Source: Calliopum simillimum
Taxonomy: Eukaryota; Arthropoda; Insecta; Diptera; Lauxaniidae
Direction: 5' to 3'
Assembly: GCA_951812925.1 (NCBI GenBank)
Contig: OX638368.1
Location: forward strand, 79,528,909 to 79,592,908
DNA: 64,000 nt
Below, piece by piece: positions 10,171 through 19,539 of this stretch. Within the stretch, counting starts at the first letter, position 1. Each line of letters begins with the position of its first letter. A model generated the notes under the pieces. That model saw nothing but the letters and a program-made list of their open reading frames with translations, made no database searches and was not told where the DNA came from. The position numbers were made by a program, and so were the translations under genes.

Positions 10171-11346
10171 CACGGTGGTCCTTAAAAAATTTTAATTTTT
10201 CGAAATACCACCCGCGATTTTTTTCAGGGATAATGTTGGGGGACCCTTCCAGTGTCAAAATCCGCGAACGGCGAAATCGAGCGTCCAGCCGTTTTTTTTT
10301 TCGATATTTTAATTTTTTTAACGATTTTTTGAGTATGTCTCGCTGTTTATATGCATATTATGTACACATATACTATATGTATATATGTACGTGTATATTA
10401 AGGTGGGCCTCGGCTACCCCCCTATGTGAAAGCTCATTCAATTCTATGAATATTTGCCCAAGGAACCATACCTCTGCGTTCAACTATAGTTCGGCGCATA
10501 TTCGATCGAAAATTTTACCTTACATTTCATATTTATTTTATTTCATACTAAATTTTAAAAATTCTTATAGAGGCAAAAGTAATGATTTAGCTGATGTTCT
10601 GCCAATAATCAATAAAATTAGGTTTTATTTACACGAAAAGTTTACTTGATGGTGTGGAATTGATAGTATGTATTTGAAAAAGTGATGCCGATCAAATAGG
10701 CAATTATTATGACCGACTTTCAAAATAAACAATTCATATTTTTAGATGAATATTTTCAAACAAAACACCAACCTAGGCTAAAAGTTCATTCAATTTTATA
10801 AATATTTGCCCAAGGAACCATACCTCTACGTTCAACTTTAGTTCAGCGCATTTTCGATTGGAAATTTTACCTTGCGTTTAATATTAAATAAATTTTACTT
10901 TTATACTAAATTTTTAAAATTAGTAATATCATAATATTAATTAGCTGGTATTCTGTCCGTAAGCCATAAAATTGGGTTCTATTTTTACGGAAAGCTTACT
11001 TGATAGCGTGGAATTGATGATATTTATTTAAAAAAATTATATCGGTCAAATAACCAATTTCAAAATAAACGAGTCATATTTTTACATAGATTTTTTCAAT
11101 CAAAACACCAACCCGTGTCTTTGGATGCTAGGATGCCAAATCATGACATTCATTTTTTTCCAAGGCCACATCTAGTGGCAGTTTTAAGAAATAAATTAGC
11201 CGCTTTTTTAAATTTTACAGAACAATATACCAAAAATTAATGTAAAAGTATGAATCGTTTATTATAAATCGGTCCCCCAACATTATCCCTGAAAAAAAAT
11301 CGAGGGTGGCATTTCGAAAAATTAAAATTTTTTAAAGAGCACCGTG
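10171..11346. mobile_element. TIR element with CACGGTG termini (Transib/Chapaev-like ends)
   Basis: Arms at 10,171-10,255 and 11,266-11,346 are inverted for about 80 bp, starting CACGGTG and containing GGGATAATGTTGGGGG. The four bases CGAT flank both ends (10,167-10,170; 11,347-11,350). CACGGTG-like ends are known in Transib and in CMC/Chapaev transposons. The four-base duplication favours the latter, but the call is tentative. There is no transposase. The interior is a 352-bp direct duplication. Confidence 0.6.
10430..11130. repeat. 352-bp direct duplication inside the CACGGTG element
   Basis: TATTTGCCCAAGGAACC begins at 10,451 and 10,803. Similarity continues to the phrase AAAACACCAACC near 10,765 and 11,103. 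The two units have diverged more than a recent duplication would. Confidence 0.85.
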
Positions 11347-11454
11347 CGATGATATATGCCTCAACAGCAATTAGATGGTCTTGCCCTTATGCCATTACTT
11401 CCATAACACTCTTAAAATTTTATTCATTTAGCTCATATATTTTTGGAGGAAAAA

Positions 11455-11645
11455 AAAAAGAAGCGCATCTTCTTCATTTCTACTCAGAAGGGAACAGGAA
11501 GCGCATTTTCTTCCTTTTCTTGTGGAAAGGAAGCGCATCTTGTTAATGTACTTGAGATGCACATTAAAAGCGGACAAACCTATACAAAATGGAAGCACGA
11601 AAGATGCGCATGTTTTTCGCAAACAAAGATGCGCTGAATCAGCGC
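11455..11645. repeat. GAAGCGCATCTT-type degenerate repeat
   Basis: The word AAGCGCAT recurs at short intervals on a C/T-rich background. It resembles the GCGCATCGCTCTCGC units of the 14.3-kb fold-back. The small open frames across it on both strands are by-products. Confidence 0.6.
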
Positions 11646-11764
11646 TGCTTCAGCACAGCTTTGTCCCGCTAAGTTTTGTTGTTGTTTATGAAAGTCAAAG
11701 TCATCGCAAGGGATCGCAACAAATGGAGACATTTTATATTGGCCCTATGCTCCTCCTAGGAGTT

Positions 11765-11866
11765 AAAGGTGTTAAAAAAGTTAAAGTTGTTGTTGTTCTT
11801 GTGTTTGTTGTTATTGTTGTTGTTGACGTTGTCTGTTCTGGCGTTGTTGTTGTTAAAAATTACTAA
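11765..11866. repeat. GTT-rich microsatellite
   Basis: About 100 bp of imperfect GTT repeats. Confidence 0.8.
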
Positions 11867-11869
11867 GTT

Positions 11870-12220
11870 TCAAGAAAATTGCTATGGTCCATTTTTTTTT
11901 TTTCTATAAAAATGTACCAATAAAGAAATTTCAGATGCATGTTGCACATCAAAAGAAAGGAAAAAATTTGGGCTTCCTAACTGAGTTATTAATATGATAG
12001 GTTGACAGTGAATTTTTCGGAAAAAATAACTTTTCTTTTGATAAAAAAAAAAGTTTAAATTTTTGAAAAATCGTTATATCTCGAAAACTATGACTTGAAC
12101 TGAAAAAAATTTATGCATGTTTTTAAAGTAAAGTTGTTCCAGAAACTCCGTCGAATTTTAAAATTTTCGTCATGTTCAGCATATCTTATCGGAACTTTAT
12201 ATTTATTAGCAATTTGCAGA
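11870..12220. other. No gene; AT-rich sequence
   Basis: Contains the phrase GTTATATCTCGAAAAC, common in several dispersed repeats of this window. Nothing else is recognised. Confidence 0.4.
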
Positions 12221-12224
12221 GGTG

Positions 12225-12770
12225 AGTCTCACGGCACTATTCTTAGAGCCCTACTGTTTTCAACATTTAAGTATTAATGATTTACCTTAAGTCTTCAAAA
12301 CCGCAGCATCAAAATTTATGCCTACGATGTGCAACTGCTAATTAGCTGCTCTCTTAATGAATTACCACATTACATTTCTAAACTTAATAAAAATCTCGAG
12401 CATGTACAAAACTGGGCGACACTAAATGGGCTGTGTATCAATCCTAATAAGTCGAAGTGCTTGATAACTCGTAGAGAGCAAGTCAATATGTAAAACAAAC
12501 CTTGAATGAACTGTGTATTAAGTAAAATTTTAACATTCGTTTGACCTGGGAAAACCATATTCACACTGTCATTTGAAAAGTATATGGTATGCCGCACAGC
12601 CTTTGGGTTGAACAATATTTTATCTTGGAAATCAGAATGGTACAAGCGAAAACTTTTTTTGTTCTATACGGTTGTGAAATTTTTGGAAACAACGTTGCTG
12701 CAAGTAAGTTCAAACTGAACGTAGTAAACAATAATGTGGTTGCATCTGCCTGACTTAAAATATTTGTGCC
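12225..12770 (+). pseudogene. Decayed RT fragment of a CR1/Jockey-like non-LTR retrotransposon
   Basis: With several stops and shifts, the plus strand encodes IYAYDVQLLIS (12,311-12,343), a derivative of the YADD catalytic box with the first aspartate changed to tyrosine. About 35 residues later comes WATLNGLCINPNKSKCLIT, the typical downstream block. Fragments of the thumb region follow to about 12,770. The element is too decayed to be functional. No 5' or 3' end is recognised. Confidence 0.7.
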
Positions 12771-13043
12771 CACCATAAATTATAGACAACACTTTAATTT
12801 AATTTCCCTAAAACTTTATTTTTGATTTTGATTGGTATAAGAAAAATGTTGTTAGCGCTAAAATTCGCATCAAAATAAAATTTATAAACTTTCAGTTTTT
12901 GAACTTGAAAGTAGTTAAACTTGGTATGAATAAATTTTTTTTTTTTTAAGGACTGGCACTTCAGGACTTTTTTATCAGTGCACAATACTTCAATGATGAT
13001 AATTATCTATGTCAGACTTACAAAACTTTAGACAGTAATGAAT

Positions 13044-13737
13044 TAAGGGGTATGAACACTGAAAACGTTTTAATTTCAGGTGGTTTTTATATTATTAATT
13101 AAGAAAAATTGGCTTGACATATAAATATAAAACTTTGTATATGTATTAATTCAAGCTAGTACTACAAGAAAAAATTTGATATTGGTACAATTTGTCTCTT
13201 CTAAAACTTTAACCGCCGTTTTTACGAAACCACTTTTTTTAACCGCGTTGACAGCATAACTTGAAGAGTTTTTTTCCGACCGACTTTATCCCAACGGCAT
13301 TTTGTAGAAAAAACATGTCTCTGCCGCAGGACGTAGCGGTTTTTCTTTTTAATTTTTACGAACTTTTGTTTGGAGAAAGTTTGATGAAATTTTTTTTTTT
13401 TTTTTTTTTTAATCGGTTGTTATTTTTTTTGTAAACTGATATTTTCAAAATCCCTTACGTCAAACTATAGTCATTTATATGAACTTTAAAAATATTTTTG
13501 GTTTTTTGCTTTTAGACGCTTCATTTTGCTGCAATGCTGTCAACGCCACTGGGATCAATTTTTAGGCGTACCATGTTTGTCGGAGGACTGTGGGCCAACT
13601 CGAGACATAAAAAAAAAATATCAAATTTTTTCATGTGGTACTAACTTCAATATATTTATATGTCAAGAAAATTTTTCTTAATTAATAAAATAAAAACCAC
13701 CTGAAATTAAAGCGTTTACAGTGTTCATACCCCTCAA
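13044..13737. mobile_element. MITE with long TIR (GAGGGGTATGAACACTG)
   Basis: The ends AAGGGGTATGAACACTG and CAGTGTTCATACCCCTC are inverted. The arms agree over about 140 bp, including TTTCAGGTGGTTTTTAT and its complement. The centre holds a T-run and no coding sequence. No clear target duplication was found. Confidence 0.75.
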
Positions 13738-14132
13738 CGTTAGTGGGATGCAATATTAACAGCGTACTTTAGTTTTAAGAATTTAAATGTAAATAACATT
13801 TGTAACACCTCTACTACGTAGTTTTAAGATTTGAAACAAGATTCAAATCAGTAATTCCACTAAATTTTTTACTTTAAAATGGGTTTTACTACGTATACTA
13901 CCTCTGTTTTAAAGCATAATAATTTGCGGAAGTTTCGCACTTGCGGAAGCGAACCTCCATTACAACCCTGCTACACACTTTCAATTCTCCTTGAGGGGTC
14001 GCTTCTACATTTTTCTTCTTACCATTCATAAATTTTAAAAATCGGCCCATCCTTAGGAGGTTCACGACCCCTAGAAGCTATCTTTTATACATCCCTAATC
14101 TTTTCCTTGAAAGACTCTTTAATCAATAATCT
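13738..14132. other. No gene recognised
   Basis: Intergenic or intronic sequence without frame, inverted repeat or family match. Confidence 0.5.
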
Positions 14133-14309
14133 ACACGCCAAGCGTACCAACTGAAAATTTTTTTGTCTCGGATTTCACTCAAATTTGGCAATATAGTAGA
14201 TCTAGTGTGCAAGAACAACAATCCGGAAGACTTTGGTTCTAGTACCATTTGTTGTTAAAATGAGCGAAATCGGAGACAAAGAAAATTTCAGCTGGTACAC
14301 TTGGCGTGT
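14133..14309. mobile_element. Small MITE (TIR ACACGCCAAG)
   Basis: ACACGCCAAGCGTACCA at 14,133 and its near-complement ending at 14,309 bound a 177-bp element. The arms continue through TGAAAATTT and a C/GAAATC phrase for about 45 bp. It directly abuts the next fold-back. Confidence 0.65.
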
Positions 14310-14399
14310 TTTGCTTCCCAATGGGGAATAGAGCGCATCAATAGCGCTTCTAAAGCGCTCTAAAGCAGCAGTGAAGCGCATCTTTCTCGTTGCCAAAAG

Positions 14400-14575
14400 C
14401 GCTGAAATTAACATTGGCATGTCATTGGAACAAAGCGCTTCGCTCTCGCTACCAGAAATGCTCTTTGGATGCGCATCGCTCTCGCATCCAGAAATGATGC
14501 GCATCGCTCTCGCTACCAGAAATGCTCTTTGGAAGCGCATCGCTCTCGCATTCAGAAATGCTCTTTGGATGCTTA
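14400..14575. repeat. 36-bp tandem repeat block, left outer arm
   Basis: Imperfect units of about 36 bp containing CTCTTTGGATGCGCATCGCTCTCGC (read as two overlapping words). The mirror block is 15,838-15,985. Confidence 0.85.
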
Positions 14576-14739
14576 TGGGATGACAATAAAAATATTTAAA
14601 AAATTAATTTTTAATTGAAATTTTACGTCTTTCGTCACAAAGACACGTCTGACTATTATTATTTTTTTTTTGATGTAATTATAATTATTTTTCTAAACTA
14701 ATTCTAATTGAAAAATTGCAAGTTGAAAACTTTTGTGTT

Positions 14740-14838
14740 TGGTCTGGGCCGGAGTTGAACCGAGGACCTCACGGTTGCTACAACTCTCAATCGCAGTGAC
14801 AGTCGCTAGACCACTGCTCTATCATCGCGCTCTTACGA
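14740..14838 (-). repeat. tRNA-like module (A and B boxes), left arm
   Basis: On the minus strand TAGAGCAGTGG matches the Pol III A box with one deviation, and GGTTCAACTCC matches the B box, about 55-60 bases apart. A long variable-arm-like stretch (GTTGTAGCAACCGTGAGG) lies between. It is similar to serine/leucine-type tRNAs but not a credible tRNA. It is the mirror image of 15,440-15,540. Confidence 0.5.
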
Positions 14839-14884
14839 AGACGACTTATTGATTTATTTTGTTTTGTACGTTAATACGTGACCG

Positions 14885-15050
14885 AAAGCGCTTCGTTCTC
14901 GCTACCAGAAATGCTCTTTGGATGCGCATCGCTCTCGCATCCAGAAATGCTCTTTGGATGCGCATCGCTCTCGCTACCAGAAATGCTCTTTGGATGCGCA
15001 TCGCTCTCGCATTCAGAAATGCTCTTTGGATGCGCTTCGCTCTCGCTACC
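14885..15050. repeat. 36-bp tandem repeat block, left inner arm
   Basis: About five units with GAAATGCTCTTTGGATGCGC. The mirror block is 15,300-15,395, with fewer units, so the two arms differ in copy number. Confidence 0.9.
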
Positions 15051-15439
15051 TATAGCGCAGAAAATATTCGCATACAAATCAGCTCTTTGGATGCGAGAAG
15101 AACGCGCATCGCTATTGCATCTTGGGGATGCGCATCGAAATTTTCTGTTGGGTTCATATATAAAATTGTAGTGTGCGTGTGTTTGTCGCCTTATAACCCA
15201 ACAGAAAATTTCGATGCGCATCCCCAAGATGCAATAGCGATGCGCGTCATTCTCGTATCTAAAGAGCTGATTTGTATGCGCATATTTTCTGCGCTATAAG
15301 TAGCGAGAGCGAAGCGCATCCAAAGAGCATTTCTGAATGCGAGAGCGATACGCATCCAAAGAGCATTTCTGGTAGCGAGATCGAAGCACTTTCGGTCACG
15401 TATTTACGCACAAAACAAAATAAGTCAATAAGTCAGCTT

Positions 15440-15540
15440 CGTAAGAGCGCAAGGATGGAGTGGTGGTCTAACGACTGGCACTGCGATTGAGAGTTGTAGC
15501 AACCGTGAGGTCCTCGGTTCGACTCCGGCCCAGACCTAAC
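15440..15540 (+). repeat. tRNA-like module with perfect B box, right arm
   Basis: GGTTCGACTCC is an exact B box. TGGTCTAACGACTGG upstream fits a loose A box. The module ends GGCCCAGACC and is followed by an AT-rich tail. With its inverted twin this suggests a tRNA-derived SINE captured in, or ancestral to, the fold-back. Confidence 0.55.
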
Positions 15541-15584
15541 ACAAAAGATTTTCAACTTGCAATTTTTCAATTATAATTAATTTA

Positions 15585-15711
15585 GGGCCATTTTCACAAT
15601 GTTCAGTTAAAATTTAACTTCCAGATAAATAAAAATTTTGTATGAAATTTAATGTCAAAGTTTCAGTTAAAGTTCTAGTTTAGGCTTAACTGAACATTGT
15701 GAAATTGGCCC
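15585..15711. mobile_element. 127-bp Harbinger-type MITE, TSD TTA
   Basis: The inverted ends GGGCCATTTTCACAATGTTCAG and complement (about 26 bp, with one mismatch) are flanked by TTA at 15,582-15,584 and 15,712-15,714. The opposite palindrome arm (about 14,690) lacks it and shows the uninterrupted site, so both the boundaries and the insertion after palindrome formation are visible. Confidence 0.8.
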
Positions 15712-16179
15712 TTAGTAAAATAAAAATAATTATAACTACATCAAAAAAAATAAGAGTCTGATATGAGGCTTTGTGGCAAAAGACGTAAAATTTCAATTAA
15801 AAATTAATTTTTTAAATATTTTTATTATCATCCAAAAAGCATCCAAAGAGCATTTCTGAATGCGAGAGCGATGCGCTTCCAAAGAGCATTTCTGGATGAG
15901 AGAGCGATGCGCATCCAAATAGCATTTCTGGATGCGAGAGCGATGCGCATTCAAAGAGCATTTCTGGTAGCGAGAACGGAGCGCTTCGTTCCAATGACAT
16001 GCCAATGTTAATTTCAGCGCTTTTGGAAACGAGAGAGATGCGCTTCACTGCTGCTTTAGAGCGCTTCAGAAGCGCTATTGATGCGCTCCATTCCCCATTG
16101 GGAACTTTGAAACCGCTTAACCGATCGTTACCATTTTCGCACTATGTATTTGGTTTGTACTGCAGGTGGTTTATAGCTA

Positions 16180-17124
16180 TGTTAAAGGGCGATCGGGTCA
16201 GAGGGAGCTGTAGCCCCCATACAAAAAAAAAAAAAAAACATTTAAAATGCTATACCTCTGCAGGTATTGCAGATTTTGTTATAAAACATGGTACGTGGAT
16301 ACTAGGCATGCGCTTATTTAACGATTTTCTGATTTTCGTTCGTGCCGCCCCCTGAAATCCTTCTAATGGTCATAAAAACAAATACTATGAAGTTTCACGG
16401 CGATCGGATAACGATAACCCGGCCCGCAAGAGAGGTCAAGGTCAAGTTGAGGTTTCAGGCAAAAAATAATGAAAATTTTTTTTAAACTTAATTAAATAAG
16501 TTAAAGCATAATTGTATCTTATAGCAAATTGAAATACCTTTCTAATAAGCTATAAATGTTTAAAATCGGGTAATTAATACGAATTCTATGAATTTTTCTT
16601 TTACGGCATTAGCAAAATTGCCGCAAAATACCATAAGTAGTAGAATAGCATTTTGCGGCAATTTTGCTAATGTCGATAAAAGAAAAATTCATAGAATTCG
16701 TATTAATTACCCGATTTTAAACATTTATAGCTTGTTAGAAAGGCATTTCAATTTGCTATAAGATAAAATTATGCTTTGACTAATTTAATTAAGTTTAAGA
16801 AAAATTTTCATTATTTTTTGCCTGAAACCTCAACTTGACCTTGACCTCTCTTGCGGGCCGGGTTATCGTTATTCGATCGCCGTGAAACTTCATAGTATTT
16901 GTTTTTATGACCATTAGAAGGATTTCAGGGGGCGGCACGAACGAAAATCAGAAAATCGTAAAATAAGCGCATGCCTAGTGGATACATGTTTTTACTACCA
17001 ATCAACGTGCAAAAAGAAGAGTGGATTGAGCAAGGGGGTGTTGCATCTGTCACACAAAAAAACGACTTTAAATGCTATATCTCTGTAGGAATAGCAGCTT
17101 TTGCTATTAAACTTGGTACATAAA
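16180..17124. repeat. Two direct repeat units split by a palindromic element
   Basis: The phrases TTAAAATGCTATACCTCTGC... and ...AACATGGTACGTGGATAC (about 16,235-16,300) recur as TTTAAATGCTATATCTCTG and AAACTTGGTACATAAAT (about 17,070-17,125). The 679-bp element at 16,301 sits at the end of the first unit. Confidence 0.6.
16301..16979. mobile_element. Near-perfect palindromic element (TIR ACTAGGCATGCGC)
   Basis: Two arms of about 320 bp, ACTAGGCATGCGC at each end, surround a short centre near 16,635. The four bases GGAT occur immediately before (16,297-16,300) and after (16,980-16,983). The arms differ by only a few bases. There is no coding capacity. The superfamily is uncertain; a four-base duplication is unlike the TA, TAA, TTAA or 8-bp classes nearby. 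Confidence 0.75.
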
Positions 17125-17696
17125 TGGGCAATTCTCAGGAACTTTTAACCTATATATGTCAAAACTGTAAGTTGTAATTACTCAAAACAGTAATGATTTT
17201 TTGTGAATATTGGTCCGCGCTCATATTGTTCAAACATTAACAAGTATGTGCATTAAATTTTTTTGTAGAAACATATGGAATTCGCGCCAATTTTGAGCTC
17301 GACGTGCTACCATGTGCATTTTTTTTTTTTTTTTTTTTTAATACTTCATTTATTTATTGAATCTTATCTTCTTAGGAGACTAAAATAAGTTTAAAAATCT
17401 TAATCCTAAATAACATTATTATACATTATTATATAATATATAATTTCATATTAAATGTGTCTCCAGAGTTTATAGCGACATTTGACATTCAAATGTAACC
17501 TCTGTACATGGTAGCACGTCGAGCTCAAAATTGGCGTGAATTCCATATGTTTCTACAAAAAAATTTAATGCACATACTTGTTAATGTTTGAACAATATGA
17601 GCGCGGGCCAATATTCACAAAAAATCATTACTGTTTTGAGTAATTACAACTTACAGTTTTGACATATATAGGTTAGAGGTTCCTGAGAATTGCCCA
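17125..17696. mobile_element. MITE with 195-bp TIRs (TGGGCAATTCTCAGG)
   Basis: The ends TGGGCAATTCTCAGG and CCTGAGAATTGCCCA are inverted, and the arms match closely for about 195 bp (17,125-17,320 and 17,500-17,696). The centre holds a T-run and AT-rich sequence. Flanks are A-rich on both sides, so a target duplication cannot be read. Confidence 0.85.
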
Positions 17697-17889
17697 AAAA
17701 TTAATAGTGTCAACCATTAGCCTTGCAAAAAATTGCAGGGATCGCTCATGAGGTTGCTGCGCGCGCTATAGGAAAAAATTTGTTTAAATGATAAATCGAA
17801 CTCATCGCGCCACCTATTGAAAAAGAGCAGAAGAACGTTTGCCGGGACCACTAGTTTTTTTATAAATTTAATATGTGCAATTGACTTAC

Positions 17890-18018
17890 TTCCCAATATA
17901 ACCAGCTTGAGCCATCATTCCATTCCTATCATCCATTACTCTTTGAGGTTGATTATTGACAACTTTTCCATCATCATTTCCTTTCCAAGTTCCATCATCT
18001 TCTTTGAACGATTGGCTC
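17890..18018 (-). CDS. Snap25: SNAP-25 exon, linker region (partial gene)
   Basis: A 129-nt exon bounded on the minus strand by a CAG acceptor (18,021-18,019) and a GTAAGT donor (17,889-17,884). With the two bases left over from the preceding exon it reads KSQSFKEDDGTWKGNDDGK and then VVNNQPQRVMDDRNGMMAQA. This is the linker between the two SNARE helices of SNAP-25, ending at the GYIG motif that starts the second SNARE half. SNAP-25 is the t-SNARE that joins syntaxin and synaptobrevin in synaptic vesicle fusion at the plasma membrane. The next exon, with the second SNARE motif, should lie at lower coordinates but is not in 1-17,889, so the intron is at least about 17.9 kb. Confidence 0.95.
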
Positions 18019-18071
18019 CTGTAAATAAACGTTTGAGGAAAGTCATTTTTATTATTTAACGAAGTATTTAC

Positions 18072-18189
18072 TTGTTACACGGTAGCACGCAAATCCCACA
18101 GCATTTTTCCATGCCACTTAAATTTTTTTCTGCTTCCTTCATGTCAGCATTGATTTGATCCATTCCTTCTTCAATCCTATCCAGTTGTT
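18072..18189 (-). CDS. Snap25: SNAP-25 exon, first SNARE helix end and cysteine cluster
   Basis: A 118-nt exon with a T-rich tract and TAG acceptor (ending 18,190) and a GTAAAT donor (18,071-18,066). It reads [20 protein letters not shown] and then [19 protein letters not shown]. The first part is the end of SNARE helix 1, including the central-layer glutamine region. The cysteines of CCGICVLPC are the known palmitoylation cluster that anchors the protein to membrane. Splicing to the next exon crosses a 53-bp intron in phase 2. The upstream exon (start codon, first helix) was not found up to 64,000, implying an upstream intron of at least about 45 kb. Confidence 0.95.
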
Positions 18190-18244
18190 CTAAAAAAAAA
18201 ACGAAATAGTTACAAATGTTGTAAATAGACTATGCAATACCGGT

Positions 18245-18475
18245 ATTAACGATACCAGAATCGTGAGACAAGAGCTGAGTTATTTCGAAAATGAAAATAT
18301 CAAATATCTAATTTATAATAAATTGCTCTCGATTCCACCAAAGGGTGTGCAATCTGAAAAGGTTTTTTCTTCTGTTGGAAATATTAGCGTAAAGATGAAT
18401 ACATGTTTCTTTAATACTGAACCAGATCTTTAATCTATGCTCCGCGGACTGCCTTTCAACCTTTGTTTTATTCCA
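18245..18475 (+). pseudogene. hAT transposase C-terminal dimerisation fragment
   Basis: The plus strand encodes YFENENIKYLIYNKLLSIPP followed by KGVQSEKVFSSVGNI. This is the pattern of the hAT dimerisation domain (IPPxSxxSERVFSxAGxI), in which the serine-glutamate-arginine core has become SEK. It ends in stops near 18,430. It lies only about 60 bp upstream of the Snap25 exon, inside the intron and in the opposite orientation. It may be a remnant of a different hAT family from the 19.3-25.6 kb element. Confidence 0.65.
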
Positions 18476-18599
18476 TTTTTATTATGTTGTGAAGAATACC
18501 GGTGTACACCGGCATCGCGGTTTTGAAAAATATTTCAATACCGAATACCGGAATCGATATTTAGCACCGCACAGTGGTCGGAAAATCGAAAAAGCTGGC

Positions 18600-19130
18600 C
18601 AAAATTCTGAAAGTCGGTAATAAGGGGTTTTTTATTATGCTGATTACGAATCCGAAATCCATTTTTAAAAAAACAAAATGGCGGATCCACAATAGTGCAC
18701 AAATAATGCTTAACCAAATATATTCTCACGAAAGTCGGTAGTTTTAGTTTTGTGATGATGCTTATTACGAATCTGAAATCTATTTTCAAAAAAAAAAACA
18801 AAATGGCGGATCCAAAATGGTGGACTAAATACTGCTAAGCTGCATTTATTACCACCAAAAACGGTTCATGGGAGTTTCAGATGTTGCTTATAATGAATCT
18901 GAAATATAATTTACGAAATGGTGGACCCACAATGACGAACCGTTTAGTGCAAAACTATATTAATCAATAAGAAGAGAGTTATTGGGGTTTTCGAGGTCGC
19001 TGATTGGAAATATGAAATTAATTTTTGTAACACAAAATGTCACATCCGAAATTTCGGTCAAAATATGCTGAACAGCATCTTTATCTACTAAAGTTGTGTT
19101 TCTGGGATCAATTATTACGAAAATGAAATA
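18600..19130. repeat. Degenerate tandem repeat, about 120-bp unit
   Basis: The phrase GCTGATTACGAATCCGAAAT followed by AAAATGGCGGATCC recurs near 18,637, 18,758, 18,882, 18,996 and 19,096 with growing divergence. A similar phrase with CGCCATTTTG occurs inside the Harbinger-type copy 1 (about 6,410-6,540). Confidence 0.75.
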
Positions 19131-19539
19131 CTTTACAAAAGTCCTAATATCTTTTTCAGAGGTACCTCGGGGCAGCTAATGTTTTTACAGGCTTATAGAA
19201 AAATGTACCCTGAATAAGATGCATGTAGAAACTAGACGGATGGCCGTGAATACTATAACATTCATCATATTAAAAACCACTTCAACAATTTTTTTGTGTA
19301 TATATCAGGGCCGTGTTTAGGACTTGGAGGCCCATAGGCTATACTTGTGGTGCGGGCCCCATCTGAAAGTATAGGATTGTCTCTTGTAACTCCAATTGAA
19401 TTTTTTGTCACCACACGGAGAAAAAAAATAGTACTTGCTACTTTATTTCTCATAAATTTTACCAGAATTTCAAATCAGAATGGTGACAACTCCATACCGG
19501 AATAAATTGCACCTTACTGTTTTAGTCAAATGTTTCATT

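Larger units (their letters stand above)
14314..16105. mobile_element. Fold-back element with 36-bp repeats and tRNA-like arms
   Basis: The left end TTCCCAATGGGGAAT (14,316) is repeated inverted at the right end (about 16,090-16,103). The arms then match inward for more than 700 bp to a centre near 15,170-15,195. Layers from outside to inside: GCGCTTTAGAGC-type sequence, 36-bp units with CTCTTTGGATGCGCATCG, an AT-rich stretch, a tRNA-like module, more 36-bp units and the centre. The right arm also carries a 127-bp MITE absent from the left. No transposase is visible; the small open frames are phase artefacts of the 36-bp repeat. Confidence 0.75.

Noticed and set aside
10098..10649. Plus-strand 183-codon frame
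   Set aside because: Low-complexity K/F/Y-rich translation through a TIR and a duplicated non-coding block; no domain pattern.
14859..15299. Overlapping open frames on both strands (146 and 118 codons) encoding repeats such as ATRNALWMRI
   Set aside because: They are phase effects of a 36-bp tandem repeat in a palindrome. The same repeat is open in several frames, with no start context or homology.
14740..15540. Two functional tRNA genes
   Set aside because: The A and B boxes are present, but the acceptor and anticodon arms do not form a credible tRNA, and the pair is a mirror-image repeat within a mobile element.
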